Below are positions 49,304 to 57,673 of a DNA stretch of 64,000 nucleotides, piece after piece (within the stretch, counting starts at the first letter, position 1; each line of letters begins with the position of its first letter). Under the pieces are notes generated by a model that was not told the DNA's origin, searched no databases, and saw nothing but the letters and a program-made list of their open reading frames with translations. Origin of the DNA: Candidatus Phytoplasma tritici (GTDB lineage Bacteria > Bacillota_I > Bacilli_A > Acholeplasmatales > Acholeplasmataceae); assembly GCF_000495255.1 (NCBI RefSeq), contig NZ_AVAO01000003.1, forward strand, positions 1-64,000. Reading direction: 5' to 3'. The position numbers and the translations under genes were made by a program.

Positions 49304-49499
49304 AAAAAGAGGTAGCGGTGTAAAAGAGTATTGTGTGAAGAAGGCATTCTGTGAAGCATAAGAAAGGTAATCATCGCCGAATAATAATTATGGCAATAAT
49401 TTATTATGAGATTATAGAAAATATCTATAATATTCTTGCTGTTTTAACAGTAAAGGCGCTTTAATCAAGTCTGTCTCAAACCTTCTTTTAAGAAGGTTT
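49304..49499 (+). ncRNA. Lysine riboswitch (L box)
   Basis: The conserved core of the lysine aptamer can be followed in order: AGAGGTAGCGG (49308-49318), AGAGTAT (49325-49331), TTCTGTGAA (49347-49355), GAAAGG (49362-49367), ATCGCCGAA (49373-49381), a pairing AT-rich arm around ATAATAATTATGGCAATAAT, CTTGCTGTTTTAACAGTAAAG (two pieces), and CTGTC (49471-49475). These match the known L-box elements in sequence and spacing. A hairpin with a T run follows at once, so it should act at transcription termination. It controls the fused transporter gene at 49526. The helix-P5 position is taken by the terminator hairpin, which is unusual. Confidence 0.9.
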
Positions 49500-49503
49500 T
49501 TTT
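49478..49503 (+). terminator. Riboswitch-linked terminator
   Basis: AAACCTTCTT pairs with AAGAAGGTTT around a 2-4 base loop, followed by T7. It starts three bases after the CTGTC box of the aptamer. The same left arm (ACCTTCTTTT) could also pair with AAAAAGAGGT at the aptamer's 5' edge, which would give an alternative, terminator-free fold. Confidence 0.85.
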
Positions 49504-49525
49504 GTTTTATAGGAAGGAAAATCAT

Positions 49526-51211
49526 TTGCTAACGTTATTTTTTTTAAGAATTAAGAATTATTTTAAAGCTAAATATCTTTTTTTAACAATTTTAACTATT
49601 ATTATATCTTTTTTGTTATATGATGATTTTTATCCTCAAAATACTAAAAATAAAGATGAAAATACTTTAGTTGTAGGAATGGAATGCAATTACAAACCTT
49701 ATAATTATCTTTCTAATAATAAAGATAAAGACCCACATCCTTTAACAATAAATGGTAAAGAAAGTGATATTGGGGTTGTTGGATATGATGTTTTGGTAGC
49801 TAAAGAATTAGTTAATTATTTAAATAAAAAGCATAATAAAAACATTACATTAGTAATTAAAAAAATAGATTTTAATAGTTTAATTCCTGCTTGTCAAAAA
49901 GGAGATATTGATTTAATTATTGCAGGAATGAGTAAAACAGAAGAAAGACAAGCCCAAATTGATTTTACTGACAATTCTTATTATGATGAAGATCAATCTT
50001 ATGTTATTGTTATAAATAAAAATAATCCTGTTTTTTATAAGTATAATTTTAAAAATCAAATTAATAGTCAAAATATCGACCAAATTCAATTACCTGGAAA
50101 AATGTTATATCAACGAGGAACTTTTTACGAACAAATAGCAAAAACATTAAAAGGAAATGAAGTAGAAGGAATTGATAATTTTGATTTCCAAGCTCAAAAA
50201 GTTCAAACAGACTCCAATTATTTTTATTTAGCTGATGCAACTGTTGCTCAAAAACATTTCCAAGCTCATAATAATTTAGAGCGAATAGAAATTAAAAAAG
50301 CAACAATTTTAGATAACAAAATAAAACAAGCCGCTGGAATACTTGCTATTGGATTTAAAAAACAAGAAGAAATTATTAACAAAAAAGGTATTAACAAAAA
50401 AGACATTGATGATTTTTTAAAAAAAGAACCTGATCCAGAAAATAAATACACACTTACCCCAAAAAAAAGAAAAGAATTCATGGATAAACAAACCTCAGAA
50501 AAAGATACATTAAATATATGGTCTATTTTTAAAAATAATTTTTCTCTTTATAAAAGAGGGATTTTAACAACTCTTAAATTTGGGATTTATGGAACTTTTG
50601 GAGGATTTGTCTTATCTTTATTGTTAGTTTTTTTCCAAGTTTTAAATATTACCAAAAAGAAAAGTCATTTTTTAATTTATTATTTGCATCAAATAGGATG
50701 TAGAATTATTAATTTTTATATATGGATTATTAAAAGTACTCCTATGTTAGTGCAAGCTTTTGTGAGTTATTTTTTCTTAAAAGAGTTTGCTTTTTTCCAA
50801 AATGCTACTTGGTATACTCCAATTTTTGCTGCTTATATGGTAATTATTTTAAATACTATGGGCTATATTTCAGAAATTATTACTAAAAATATTTCCTTTT
50901 TGGATAAAGGACAAATTGAGGCTTCCTTATCTTTGGGAATGACACACACTCAAACAATGCGTTATATTGTTTTACCCCAATCTATTAAAAGATCACAAAC
51001 TCCTATTTTTAATGAGTTTATTATTAATTTAAAAGATTGTGTTGTTTTTAGTATGTTAGGTGGAATTATTGATATTGCTTGTGCTTCTAATGCTTTGTAT
51101 AGTAGTGTTGCAAGCCCTAAACCTTATTATATTTCTTCTATTATTTATTTGATTATTGTAGGAACTGTTATTTTATTTTTGAAAAAAATGGAAAAAGTAA
51201 GGCAAGTTTAA
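49526..51211 (+). CDS. Amino acid ABC transporter: binding protein fused to permease, probably for lysine
   Basis: About 561 aa. I start at the TTG at 49526 because AGGAAGG precedes it by 8 bases; an upstream TTG (49502) lies in the terminator T run. After an N-terminal membrane segment comes a family 3 solute-binding domain (TLVVGMECNYKPYNY, then GYDVLVAKELVNYL and DLIIAGMSKTEERQAQIDFT). It is followed by a HisM/GlnP-type permease with about five spans and the ATPase-contact EAA motif (EASLSLGMTHTQTMRYIVLP). The lysine riboswitch in front predicts lysine (or a close cationic amino acid). No intact ATPase gene is adjacent, so the ATPase must be encoded elsewhere. Confidence 0.9.
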   Translation: MLTLFFLRIKNYFKAKYLFLTILTIIISFLLYDDFYPQNTKNKDENTLVVGMECNYKPYNYLSNNKDKDPHPLTINGKESDIGVVGYDVLVAKELVNYLNKKHNKNITLVIKKIDFNSLIPACQKGDIDLIIAGMSKTEERQAQIDFTDNSYYDEDQSYVIVINKNNPVFYKYNFKNQINSQNIDQIQLPGKMLYQRGTFYEQIAKTLKGNEVEGIDNFDFQAQKVQTDSNYFYLADATVAQKHFQAHNNLERIEIKKATILDNKIKQAAGILAIGFKKQEEIINKKGINKKDIDDFLKKEPDPENKYTLTPKKRKEFMDKQTSEKDTLNIWSIFKNNFSLYKRGILTTLKFGIYGTFGGFVLSLLLVFFQVLNITKKKSHFLIYYLHQIGCRIINFYIWIIKSTPMLVQAFVSYFFLKEFAFFQNATWYTPIFAAYMVIILNTMGYISEIITKNISFLDKGQIEASLSLGMTHTQTMRYIVLPQSIKRSQTPIFNEFIINLKDCVVFSMLGGIIDIACASNALYSSVASPKPYYISSIIYLIIVGTVILFLKKMEKVRQV

Positions 51212-51629
51212 ACTATATAATATAAGATATTAAAATAAATATAAGGTATTAATTATTGATTTTCATGATACAATTTTATTTAAATTTAATAAATATTTAT
51301 TTAAATTTTTTTTGATATAATTTCATAAATTTTCATAATTGTTTTGTTTAATAAATATCTAATTATAACAGCCCAAACAACAGATATTATTATTAAATAT
51401 AAATAATAAAAAAATCAGATATACTTGAAAATTATTTTATATTTTGAGTTATAAATACAAAAAACCAAAGTAAAATGATATAAAATATAGAATTAATTAT
51501 AGCTTCTCCAATTATTTCCAATTTATAAAAATTGAATAATAAATTTTTTTAAAATTCGATTAATATATTTTGGAAAAACAACTATTATTTGTAATTTTTA
51601 TATTTATTCTTTTTTAAAGGATAATAATG
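51212..51629. other. Intergenic region with nothing recognised
   Basis: AT-rich gap after the transporter gene. A TGATATAAT match occurs near 51314. No terminator hairpin with a T run could be confirmed and no gene is seen. Confidence 0.35.
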
Positions 51630-52488
51630 TTGATTTTAAAGCATTTCTACAGCTACATATATCATAAAAGCCAATAAACCTATTACTAAATAACCCATTA
51701 AAAACAAACATTTAAAAAGTAATTTTTGTTTTAACATAAATAATCCAAATAAAAACAACGTAATAATAGAAAAAAATACAGAAATAAAATGCGTTCCATA
51801 TCCTCTTATACAATTGTTATATTGTGCCTTCTAATAAAGTTTCATCATAAACATTAATATTTCCCAAGATAAATTATTTATTGATTTATTATAAAGTTTA
51901 TAATTTTTGTTTGATGGGTGTGTAAAAGTTGGAAAATAAAAAATGGGAATTTGGAAAAGTTGTTTTTGTGTTAGAAATATCTTCTATAATATGATTCATT
52001 ATCCAGTTTAATAATTCTATCAAAATAATGAAAATTATTTTGGGTGTTTGTGAAAAAAACAAAAACTAATTTAGTATTGATATCTACATTTAAAATAGGT
52101 TTATGAGCTAAGATAATTGTAGTATTTTTAATAATTAAAACAGCCAATATTAATTTTATTTTTTATACTTTATTTAATTCAGAAACACAAGAATCCATGT
52201 CTATTATCTCTGATAAATTTACTTTTTTCAAAATTTGTTTAACTTCTTTAGTATTAAATATTTTATTTTCTAATTTCAAAACTAATTTAATATTTTCTTC
52301 AACAGTTAAACCATTTAATAACTAATCTTTATCTTTTAATATAATACCTATTATGTCATTTTTATAAATAGTAAAATCATTATCTGTAAAAGTTTTTATA
52401 CTTTTATTGCTAATAAAAATATCTCTTTATCTAGTTTTTGGATATCTTCTAAAAGATTAAAAAGAGTAGTTTTTCCGCAATCTTTGCC
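51630..52488 (-). pseudogene. ABC exporter (MacB/LolD type) relic, cut at Walker A
   Basis: Reading leftward from 52488 the sequence begins inside Walker A (KDCGKTTLFNLLEDIQ), continues with the Q-loop-like NDIIGIILKDKD, LLNGLTVEENIKLVLKLENK, a ruined signature (SELNKV) and ruined Walker B (IIKNTTIILAHKP), then after frame breaks ends in hydrophobic permease sequence (SVFFSIITLFLFGLFML, MGYLVIGLLAFMIYVAV). Order and motifs match the intact gene at 33685-35493. The 5' end is missing exactly where the terminal repeat of element B begins (52489). Confidence 0.7.
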
Positions 52489-52532
52489 CTGTTCCAAAAC
52501 TTTAGACACTTTTTGCTTTTTAAAAACTCTTT

Positions 52533-52560
52533 AAGACTAACTTTAAGTTAGTCTTTTTTT
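52533..52560 (+). terminator. Hairpin terminator at the sigF end of element B
   Basis: AAGACTAACTT pairs with AAGTTAGTCTT around one base, then seven T on the plus strand. Same element and position as at 1937-1965, so it is a conserved part of the mobile unit edge and would block read-in from the left. Confidence 0.65.
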
Positions 52561-52592
52561 CTTTTCCAGACTCAAAAAATAATTTCTTATCT

Positions 52593-52614
52593 TTTCTAAA
52601 AACGTTTTTAGAAA
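52593..52614 (+). promoter_or_regulatory. 22-bp perfect palindrome before sigF (second copy)
   Basis: Identical to the palindrome at 1881-1902 and placed the same way, its right arm touching the AAAGGA ribosome site before the ATG at 52623. Confidence 0.45.
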
Positions 52615-52622
52615 GGATTCTA

Positions 52623-53190
52623 ATGTTAAGACAAAGATTATTTAAAGAATTTTTATAAAAAATAAAAAGAATTTAGAAATTCGTAATCAATTAATTGAAC
52701 TTCATTTAACTTTGGTAAAAAAACCAGTTTATCAATTTAAATATTATCCTATTTTTTTAACTAAAGAGGATTTATATTAAGAGAAGGGATTTTAGGATTA
52801 ATCAAAGCACTAAATAATTAAGAAAATTTAGGTTATAACTTTATCGCCTATGCAACCCCAACCATAAAATCAGAAATCAAAGAAATAATAAGAAAAAGAC
52901 ACCCATCTTCAACCCCCCCAAAAACCAAAAAACTAATAATATTTCTTTTCAAGAAGAAAAATATGAACCCAATAGAAAAACCTCACCCCCATCAATTATG
53001 GCTAAAAACAAGTAAACCATGAATTATTATTAAAATTACTAAGAAAAAAACTAAGCAAAAACGAATTTAAAATTATCTATTTAAGTTTTGGAATTCCTTT
53101 AGGGAATATAAATGAAGATTATCCAAGATGTTATAACAACGACGAAATCGCTGAAAAACTTAATTTATCAAATTTAAAAAATAATTAATT
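52623..53190 (+). pseudogene. sigF: sigF-like sigma factor, full length but broken
   Basis: ATG at 52623. The same A-rich frame break as in the first copy occurs near codon 12. Region 2 follows with stops (GILGLIKALNN, then FIAYATPTIKSEIKEIIRK), then a linker (NISFQEEKYEPNRKTSPPS) and a region 4-like end (SKNEFKIIYLSFGIPLG then NNDEIAEKLNLSNLKNN). Multiple TAA codons disable it. Its end merges directly with thrS sequence at about 53199. Confidence 0.75.
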
Positions 53191-53198
53191 AATTTTAA

Positions 53199-53825
53199 GA
53201 AGTTTATCGTGATTTTAAAATTCAAAAATATGAATTTCGTTTAAGTTATCTTGAACCCCAAGATAAAGAAAAATATTTTTTAGATGATGAAATGTGTCAA
53301 AATTCAGAAAACATTTTAAAAAAAACCATTGAAGAACTTAATTTACCTTTTAGAGAAAGTTGTCGGTGAATCTGCTTTTTATGGCCCTAAATTTAGATAT
53401 TCAAGTGTTTACTGCTTTAGGAAATGAAGATTTTCAACTATTCAATTAGATTTTTTATTGCCACAAAAATTTGATTTAACTTTTATTGACTTTAATAATA
53501 AACATTGTCGTCCAGTTGTGATTCGTCGTTCTGTTGTTTCAACTTTGGAACTTTTTTATCTCATTTAATTGAAGAAAATAAAGGTGTTTTTCCTTTGTGG
53601 CTTGCTCCTTTACAAGTGCTTTTAATTCCTTTTGCTTCTTCTTTACATTTAGAATATACTCAAAAAATAAAAGATCTTTTTTTATTATCTGAAGGTTTGA
53701 GAGTAGAAATTAATTCAAAAGAAACAACTTTAGGATATAAAATTAGAGAAGCTCAAAAATTTAAAATCCTTTATCAAGTAGTTATTGGTGATAACGAAAT
53801 GAAAAAAATGTTATTATGTTTATAA
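53199..53825 (+). pseudogene. thrS: Threonyl-tRNA synthetase fragment (C-terminal half)
   Basis: Starts abruptly with [19 protein letters not shown], inside the ThrRS catalytic domain, then [47 protein letters not shown] (motif 3 region) and the anticodon-binding domain ([38 protein letters not shown]). At least three frameshifts are needed to join these, and the last residues of the family are missing. The N-terminal half is absent, so this is a captured fragment, not the working gene, which must be elsewhere. Confidence 0.85.
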
Positions 53826-53932
53826 CATATGGCAAAACTTCTTAAACTGAAATAAAAGTTAAATATTTTATTTTTTTTAAAAGAACAAATTACGAAAAAA
53901 ATAAAATTTGGGCAAATTTTTTGTAAGATAAA

Positions 53933-53941
53933 TGCTATAAT
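53933..53941 (+). promoter_or_regulatory. Extended -10 promoter before the OTU-like gene
   Basis: TGCTATAAT, 94 bases before the start at 54035; no clear -35. It suggests the gene is expressed on its own in an otherwise broken area. Confidence 0.5.
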
Positions 53942-54034
53942 AACTATGAATTACAATATTTAAAATCATATCAATTTTTTTCTTAAATTATTTATTGTTC
54001 AAGAAAAGATAAGGAATTTATATTAAAATTAATA

Positions 54035-54661
54035 ATGAAACAAACAATAAAGAAAAATATTATCATTTTTATTTGTTTTGCTTTTTTAATCTTTTGCTTT
54101 TTTATCATATTTTACAAAAATCCAAAAAATAAAAAACCTTTTACTTGTTTTAAAAATCCAGATAACTCTTTTCAGTTAACCCGTAAATTAGCATATTTAG
54201 GTTTAAATCAATTTGTAAATGGATTAGAAAATGATCAATTTAAAGAACAATATTTACTTATTTTTAATGGCGATTCATCTTTTTTTGAAAATGATGTTTT
54301 AAGTTGTTCTTTAAGAACTGCAAGTACTCCTTTAATTCAAGGGACTCTTGATTTTTTAGGCCAACAATTAAAACGCAAATTTAATTTAATAATTAATGAT
54401 AAAAATTTGTTATCTTCTTTTCTTTTTGATAATAATCCTATTGATTTAAAAATGAAAAATAACAATTATCATTTTTTTATTGAAAAACCTGAAGACACCA
54501 AAGGAGATGGTTATTGTTTTTTTCATGCTCTTATTTTTTTATTAAAAGAAAAAAATTTATTTTCAGAAAACATTATAAACGATTCTTTTGATAAGATTGA
54601 TTTAAGCAAAAATAGTTACAATATTCTTAATAAAATCAAAAAAATCAAAGAAAAATCTTAA
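54035..54661 (+). CDS. Exported protein with a permuted OTU-like cysteine protease signature
   Basis: 208 aa, intact. A basic start and one hydrophobic segment (8-27) suggest export or anchoring. Near the end KGDGYCFFHAL matches the OTU deubiquitinase active-site pattern D-G-x-C-x-F-x-A (D158, C161, F163, A165). Only 47 residues follow, too few for the usual downstream His. However, a His in NYHFF (H146) with a preceding strand DLKMKNN stands twelve residues before D158, like the C-terminal H-Y/F strand of OTU proteins. That order is what a circular permutation would give; a permuted bacterial OTU has been described. If active it could cut host ubiquitin. No ribosome site is obvious. It might instead be a truncated protein or an unrelated family with a chance motif. 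Confidence 0.6.
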   Translation: MKQTIKKNIIIFICFAFLIFCFFIIFYKNPKNKKPFTCFKNPDNSFQLTRKLAYLGLNQFVNGLENDQFKEQYLLIFNGDSSFFENDVLSCSLRTASTPLIQGTLDFLGQQLKRKFNLIINDKNLLSSFLFDNNPIDLKMKNNNYHFFIEKPEDTKGDGYCFFHALIFLLKEKNLFSENIINDSFDKIDLSKNSYNILNKIKKIKEKS

Positions 54662-54711
54662 TAGCAACTAAAATAAATTATATAAAAAGGCAATAGTCTT
54701 AAAGAACAATT

Positions 54712-55105
54712 TTAAAAATTAAAATTGTCTAAAAAAACGTAATATAGTTCACAGGTTTTAAAATTAAACGCCATTATTCGTTTGGTTTTGGTAAACCAAA
54801 ACGAGATCAAATTTAATGTCGGGGATGAAAAATAAATAAGCTTGGGGATATAAATTAATGATTCCTTGGTTTTGAAAATATAATAAAATGAGATATTCAT
54901 TGATTTTACCGCGAATTACTTTTTGACTTTGAGAGTGATAGTTGTTATCAGTTAAATATTGATTAATTAAATGGTGATGATGACACATATATTCATGAAA
55001 ATTAATTAAAAATGATGATTTATGAAAAAGTTTTTTTAAAATATTAACACATTGAGTGTTAACTTTAAATTGTTTAATATGGTAAAAATCTTCGTTAGTT
55101 AACAT
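54712..55105 (-). pseudogene. PMU gene of unknown function, frameshifted; PD-(D/E)XK-like pattern
   Basis: The ATG at 55105 opens 113 codons ending NQTNNGV. In the next frame the protein continues naturally as MAFNFKTCELYYVFLDNFNF to 54712, so one base has been gained near 54765. The joined sequence KINEYLILLYFQNQG, DIKFDLVLVY and AFNFKTCEL has the spacing of a restriction-type nuclease core (Glu, Asp, x-x-Lys) but with Asn where the second acid is expected. Also His-rich (CHHHHL). Family not recognised. Confidence 0.45.
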
Positions 55106-55314
55106 CTTTTTTTCTTATTTTTTTGTTTTCCAAGTAACGGTCCCATCATGTTTGATAGTTTTAATTTTACCATTATGGTAATAAAAATAGAGATTACCGT
55201 TTTTTTTGTTTTCCAAGTAACGGTCCCATCATGTTTGATAGTTTTAATTTTACCATTATGGTAATAAAAATAGAGATTACCGTTTTGACATTTTTTCTTA
55301 ATAACAATAGCCAT
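55099..55314 (-). CDS. Small PMU protein spoiled by a tandem duplication
   Basis: Starts MAIVIKKKCQNGNLYFYYHN, then GKIKTIKHDGTVTWKTKK, a short pattern of a DUF2963-like YYxNGKIK repeat. After about 38 residues the frame enters a second copy of the same DNA shifted by two bases (83-bp duplication at 55120-55285), so the rest is a shadow translation. The original product was probably about 38-40 residues. It starts right at the end of tmk (shared base region 55314). Confidence 0.5.
   Translation of the reverse strand: MAIVIKKKCQNGNLYFYYHNGKIKTIKHDGTVTWKTKKTVISIFITIMVKLKLSNMMGPLLGKQKNKKKRC
55120..55285. repeat. 83-bp tandem duplication
   Basis: Two nearly identical units in direct orientation with an 83-base period; for example CCAAGTAACGGTCCCATCAT begins at 55130 and again at 55213. 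As 83 is not a multiple of three, it shifts the reading frame of the small gene it lies in. Confidence 0.9.
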
Positions 55315-55925
55315 TATCTTTCTCTTAGATATTTCATAATTTTTTGGATGTTTGATGGAATGGGATCACTTCCGTTTAAAATTAATTTCTTAATTTCGCT
55401 AGTATAATGAGTGAGATAATGATTGTATCCTTGGCGAACAGTTTGAAAATAAGTTAATGATTGTCTTTCGATCAGATCTCTTTGATGTTTTTTTTGATTT
55501 TTCTTTCTGGTTTTTCCGATAAGAGGATCAATATCTAAATAAATTAATAAATCGGGTTTGCTTAAGATAGTTTCGTGATTCAGCTTAAAGATCTTTTTTA
55601 AAGGTAAAAGTTGTTTTTTTTCCTTGGAAAAGGGAAATAATTGGTAAGCATAAGTAGATGGTAACCAACGGTCTAAGATGATTAATTGTTGGTTTTTAAA
55701 TAATTCTGCTTGGATTTGAGCCATATTGGCGAGACTTAAATAAAAACGAGTGAGGTAATTTACTTGCTGAAAATTTAAAAATAAATCTCTAATTTCCTTC
55801 CCAAGAGAGCTACTCCCTAAGCCTTGATACAGTTGATGAGGGATTTTTAATTGGGGTCGAAGGGAGTTGATAAGAGAAGTTTTTCCACTTCCGTCAAGTC
55901 CTTCGAAAATGATTAATTTCATCAT
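55314..55925 (-). CDS. tmk: Thymidylate kinase (PMU copy)
   Basis: 203 aa, phosphorylates dTMP to dTDP. P-loop FEGLDGSGKTSLI near residue 8-20, DRW motif in ILDRWLPSTYAYQL, and a basic lid region KNQKKHQRDLIE. All key elements are intact in the middle of broken genes. tmk copies are typical cargo of phytoplasma PMUs; the ordinary chromosomal copy is not in this window. Start MMKLII with GAGA upstream. Confidence 0.92.
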   Translation of the reverse strand: MMKLIIFEGLDGSGKTSLINSLRPQLKIPHQLYQGLGSSSLGKEIRDLFLNFQQVNYLTRFYLSLANMAQIQAELFKNQQLIILDRWLPSTYAYQLFPFSKEKKQLLPLKKIFKLNHETILSKPDLLIYLDIDPLIGKTRKKNQKKHQRDLIERQSLTYFQTVRQGYNHYLTHYTSEIKKLILNGSDPIPSNIQKIMKYLRER

Positions 55926-55955
55926 TGATTTCTCTTTTTTTAATTTTTGTCGGTT

Positions 55956-56400
55956 TTAAAATTTAATGATATCACTAATTGCTCCATCGGGGCGGTAATA
56001 TGTTGTTTTGATTAATTTAACGTCATTATCGTATTCGTTGACAGAAGAGATTGTTGTTCCGTTGTCATAGTAGTTTGTTACTTTGATGAGCGTTTTAGTG
56101 TCTTTGTCAAATTCGTCGATGTAATGAATTGTTTTACCATTCAATCTGTATCTTATTTTTTTGATTAGTTCGCCAGTGTCTTTATTATATTTATAGATTT
56201 TTTCAATAGTTTTGCCATCATTTTGATAATAAGTTTCTTTAACGCACTTGCCGGTTTCTTTATCGTATTCATTGATGAATCAAATAGTTTGTCCATCAAA
56301 TAGATACACAGTTTTTTACCTTTTTCCCAGTTTCTTTATCGTATTTTTGAGTAACTTTATATCCCTCATTTTCAATAAATTTTTCTATAATTGTTTTCAT
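55956..56400 (-). pseudogene. DUF2963-like phytoplasma repeat protein, broken
   Basis: ATG at 56400 with GGAGAG upstream: MKTIIEKFIENEGYKVTQKY, then a frame break after TGKKVK. The second frame reads VYLFDGQTI, a TGA, and FINEYDKETGKCVKETYYQN and NGKTIHYIDEFDKDTKTLIK. It consists of repeated units of about 20 residues (x-Y-x-x-x-G-x-x-I-x-x-I-x-E-Y/F-D-x-x-T), typical of DUF2963 proteins known from phytoplasmas. The last 62 codons (55956-56144) are open but lack a natural start. Confidence 0.7.
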
Positions 56401-56433
56401 TTGTTTTCTCTCCTTTGATTTTTAATTTGGTCA

Positions 56434-56461
56434 TAAAAAAAGACCTTCAAATTGAAGGTCT
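56434..56461 (-). terminator. Terminator after the YqaJ-type relic
   Basis: AGACCTTCAA pairs with TTGAAGGTCT around one base; on the minus strand seven T follow. It ends the transcript coming from 57117 and separates it from the DUF2963 relic. Confidence 0.85.
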
Positions 56462-56476
56462 CAAAGTATTAATTAA

Positions 56477-57117
56477 TTATTTAATTTTACTTAATTGTTT
56501 TAAATAAGTGGTTTTTTCTAATTCGTCTTTGGCTTTAGTTAAAAGGGCTAAGTATTTTTGACTAGCTGGGATCATTTTTGTGATAAAGGTTTCATCAGGA
56601 TAAATCCGAAAAACGTGATAGTTTTGGTCATGAAAATAGACTAAAAAGTAAGCGAAATTCACTTGAGAACAATAGAGTTGACATTGAACTTGGGCCCAGT
56701 AGTATTTGGGAATATTTTCTGGTTGAGGATTAGTTAAAAAACTAGTCCAAGTGGATGAGACTTCTTGGTTTTCGTTCACAAAAGGACATTTAATTTCTAA
56801 AACGGCTGGATGTTGTTTGTTGTAGCCATCTAAAGAATCGGAAAAAGGTGAACTTGATCATTAGTGAAAATAGTGTCTTCAAAAGTTAAATTATTTTTTT
56901 GAATGAAAAATTATCTAGCGATAGGTTCCATTTTTTGGCCATGAAGAGTATATTGATTGGCGGTAAAAGTGGTACCAAAGAGTTTATCATGAACTAACTG
57001 TTCCATAGAACGAAAAGGGTCTAACCCCGCAATGGAAGTTATTTCGGAAGCGTTGATGTATTTTTTTCGGTGTTGGTACCATAATTTGGTCCTTTGATTT
57101 AAGTTTTTGATTCTCAT
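56477..57117 (-). pseudogene. YqaJ/lambda-exonuclease-type nuclease, broken paralogue
   Basis: N-terminal part (56911-57117) WYQHRKKYINASEITSIAGL then GQKMEPIAR, followed by a TAG, then FFIQKNNLTFEDTIFTND. A frameshift later comes SDSLDGYNKQ, VLEIKCPF and the C-terminal part (56477-56779) with YYWAQVQCQLYCSQVNFAYF. It matches the intact gene at 10057-10629 along its length, including the D and E-x-K residues. Two lesions (stop plus frameshift) inactivate it. Confidence 0.85.
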
Positions 57118-57131
57118 AATAATTATTCTTT

Positions 57132-57574
57132 CTTAAATATTTTCTTTAATAATAATAAAAGATATTTTCCTAAATAATAAAAGAAACGAAAAAGGTGATA
57201 AAGACATTTAAAAAGAAAATCAATTAGATATAAAAGATGAGGAAGAAATAATAAAATAATTATTAATAAACCTAAGTTTAACCATTGATTTTGATAAGTC
57301 AAGAAATAACGACTAATAGTATTAAGGCTATTATTTAGCTTAAGTTAACCAAGTATTAATGAAATGCCACATGATGATTGGGTTGTTTCGTGGTTAAATG
57401 TTGAAAAATTGAACCACTATTTCCTTGTTTTAATTGGTGAATACTGAGTTTGACGGTGAAAAAATAGAATTTAATGACATAATAAACGATGATAATTGGA
57501 AGAAATGAAAGTAGGGTAACGATGAAAAAGATGAGATTGTTAGGTGAAGATGAAAAGATTTTTTTAATGAACAT
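57132..57574 (-). pseudogene. PMU membrane protein, frame-broken
   Basis: Starts MFIKKIFSSSPNNL with a good ribosome site (GGAAAGGAAA). First span FFIVTLLSFLPIIIVYYVI, a soluble stretch, and a stop at 57356. Other frames continue NNSLNTISRYFLTYQNQWLN, LGLLIIILLFLPHLLYLI and YHLFRFFYYLGKYLLLLLKK, so the original had about three spans and roughly 145 residues. Function unknown. Confidence 0.5.
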
Positions 57575-57673
57575 AATTTTTGTTTCCTTTCCGAGGTTGT
57601 GTGTTAAATAAAAAAAGATTTTGTCGAGGTAATTTATGGATGATTAGCATTATTTATTATTGCTAACGGATTG

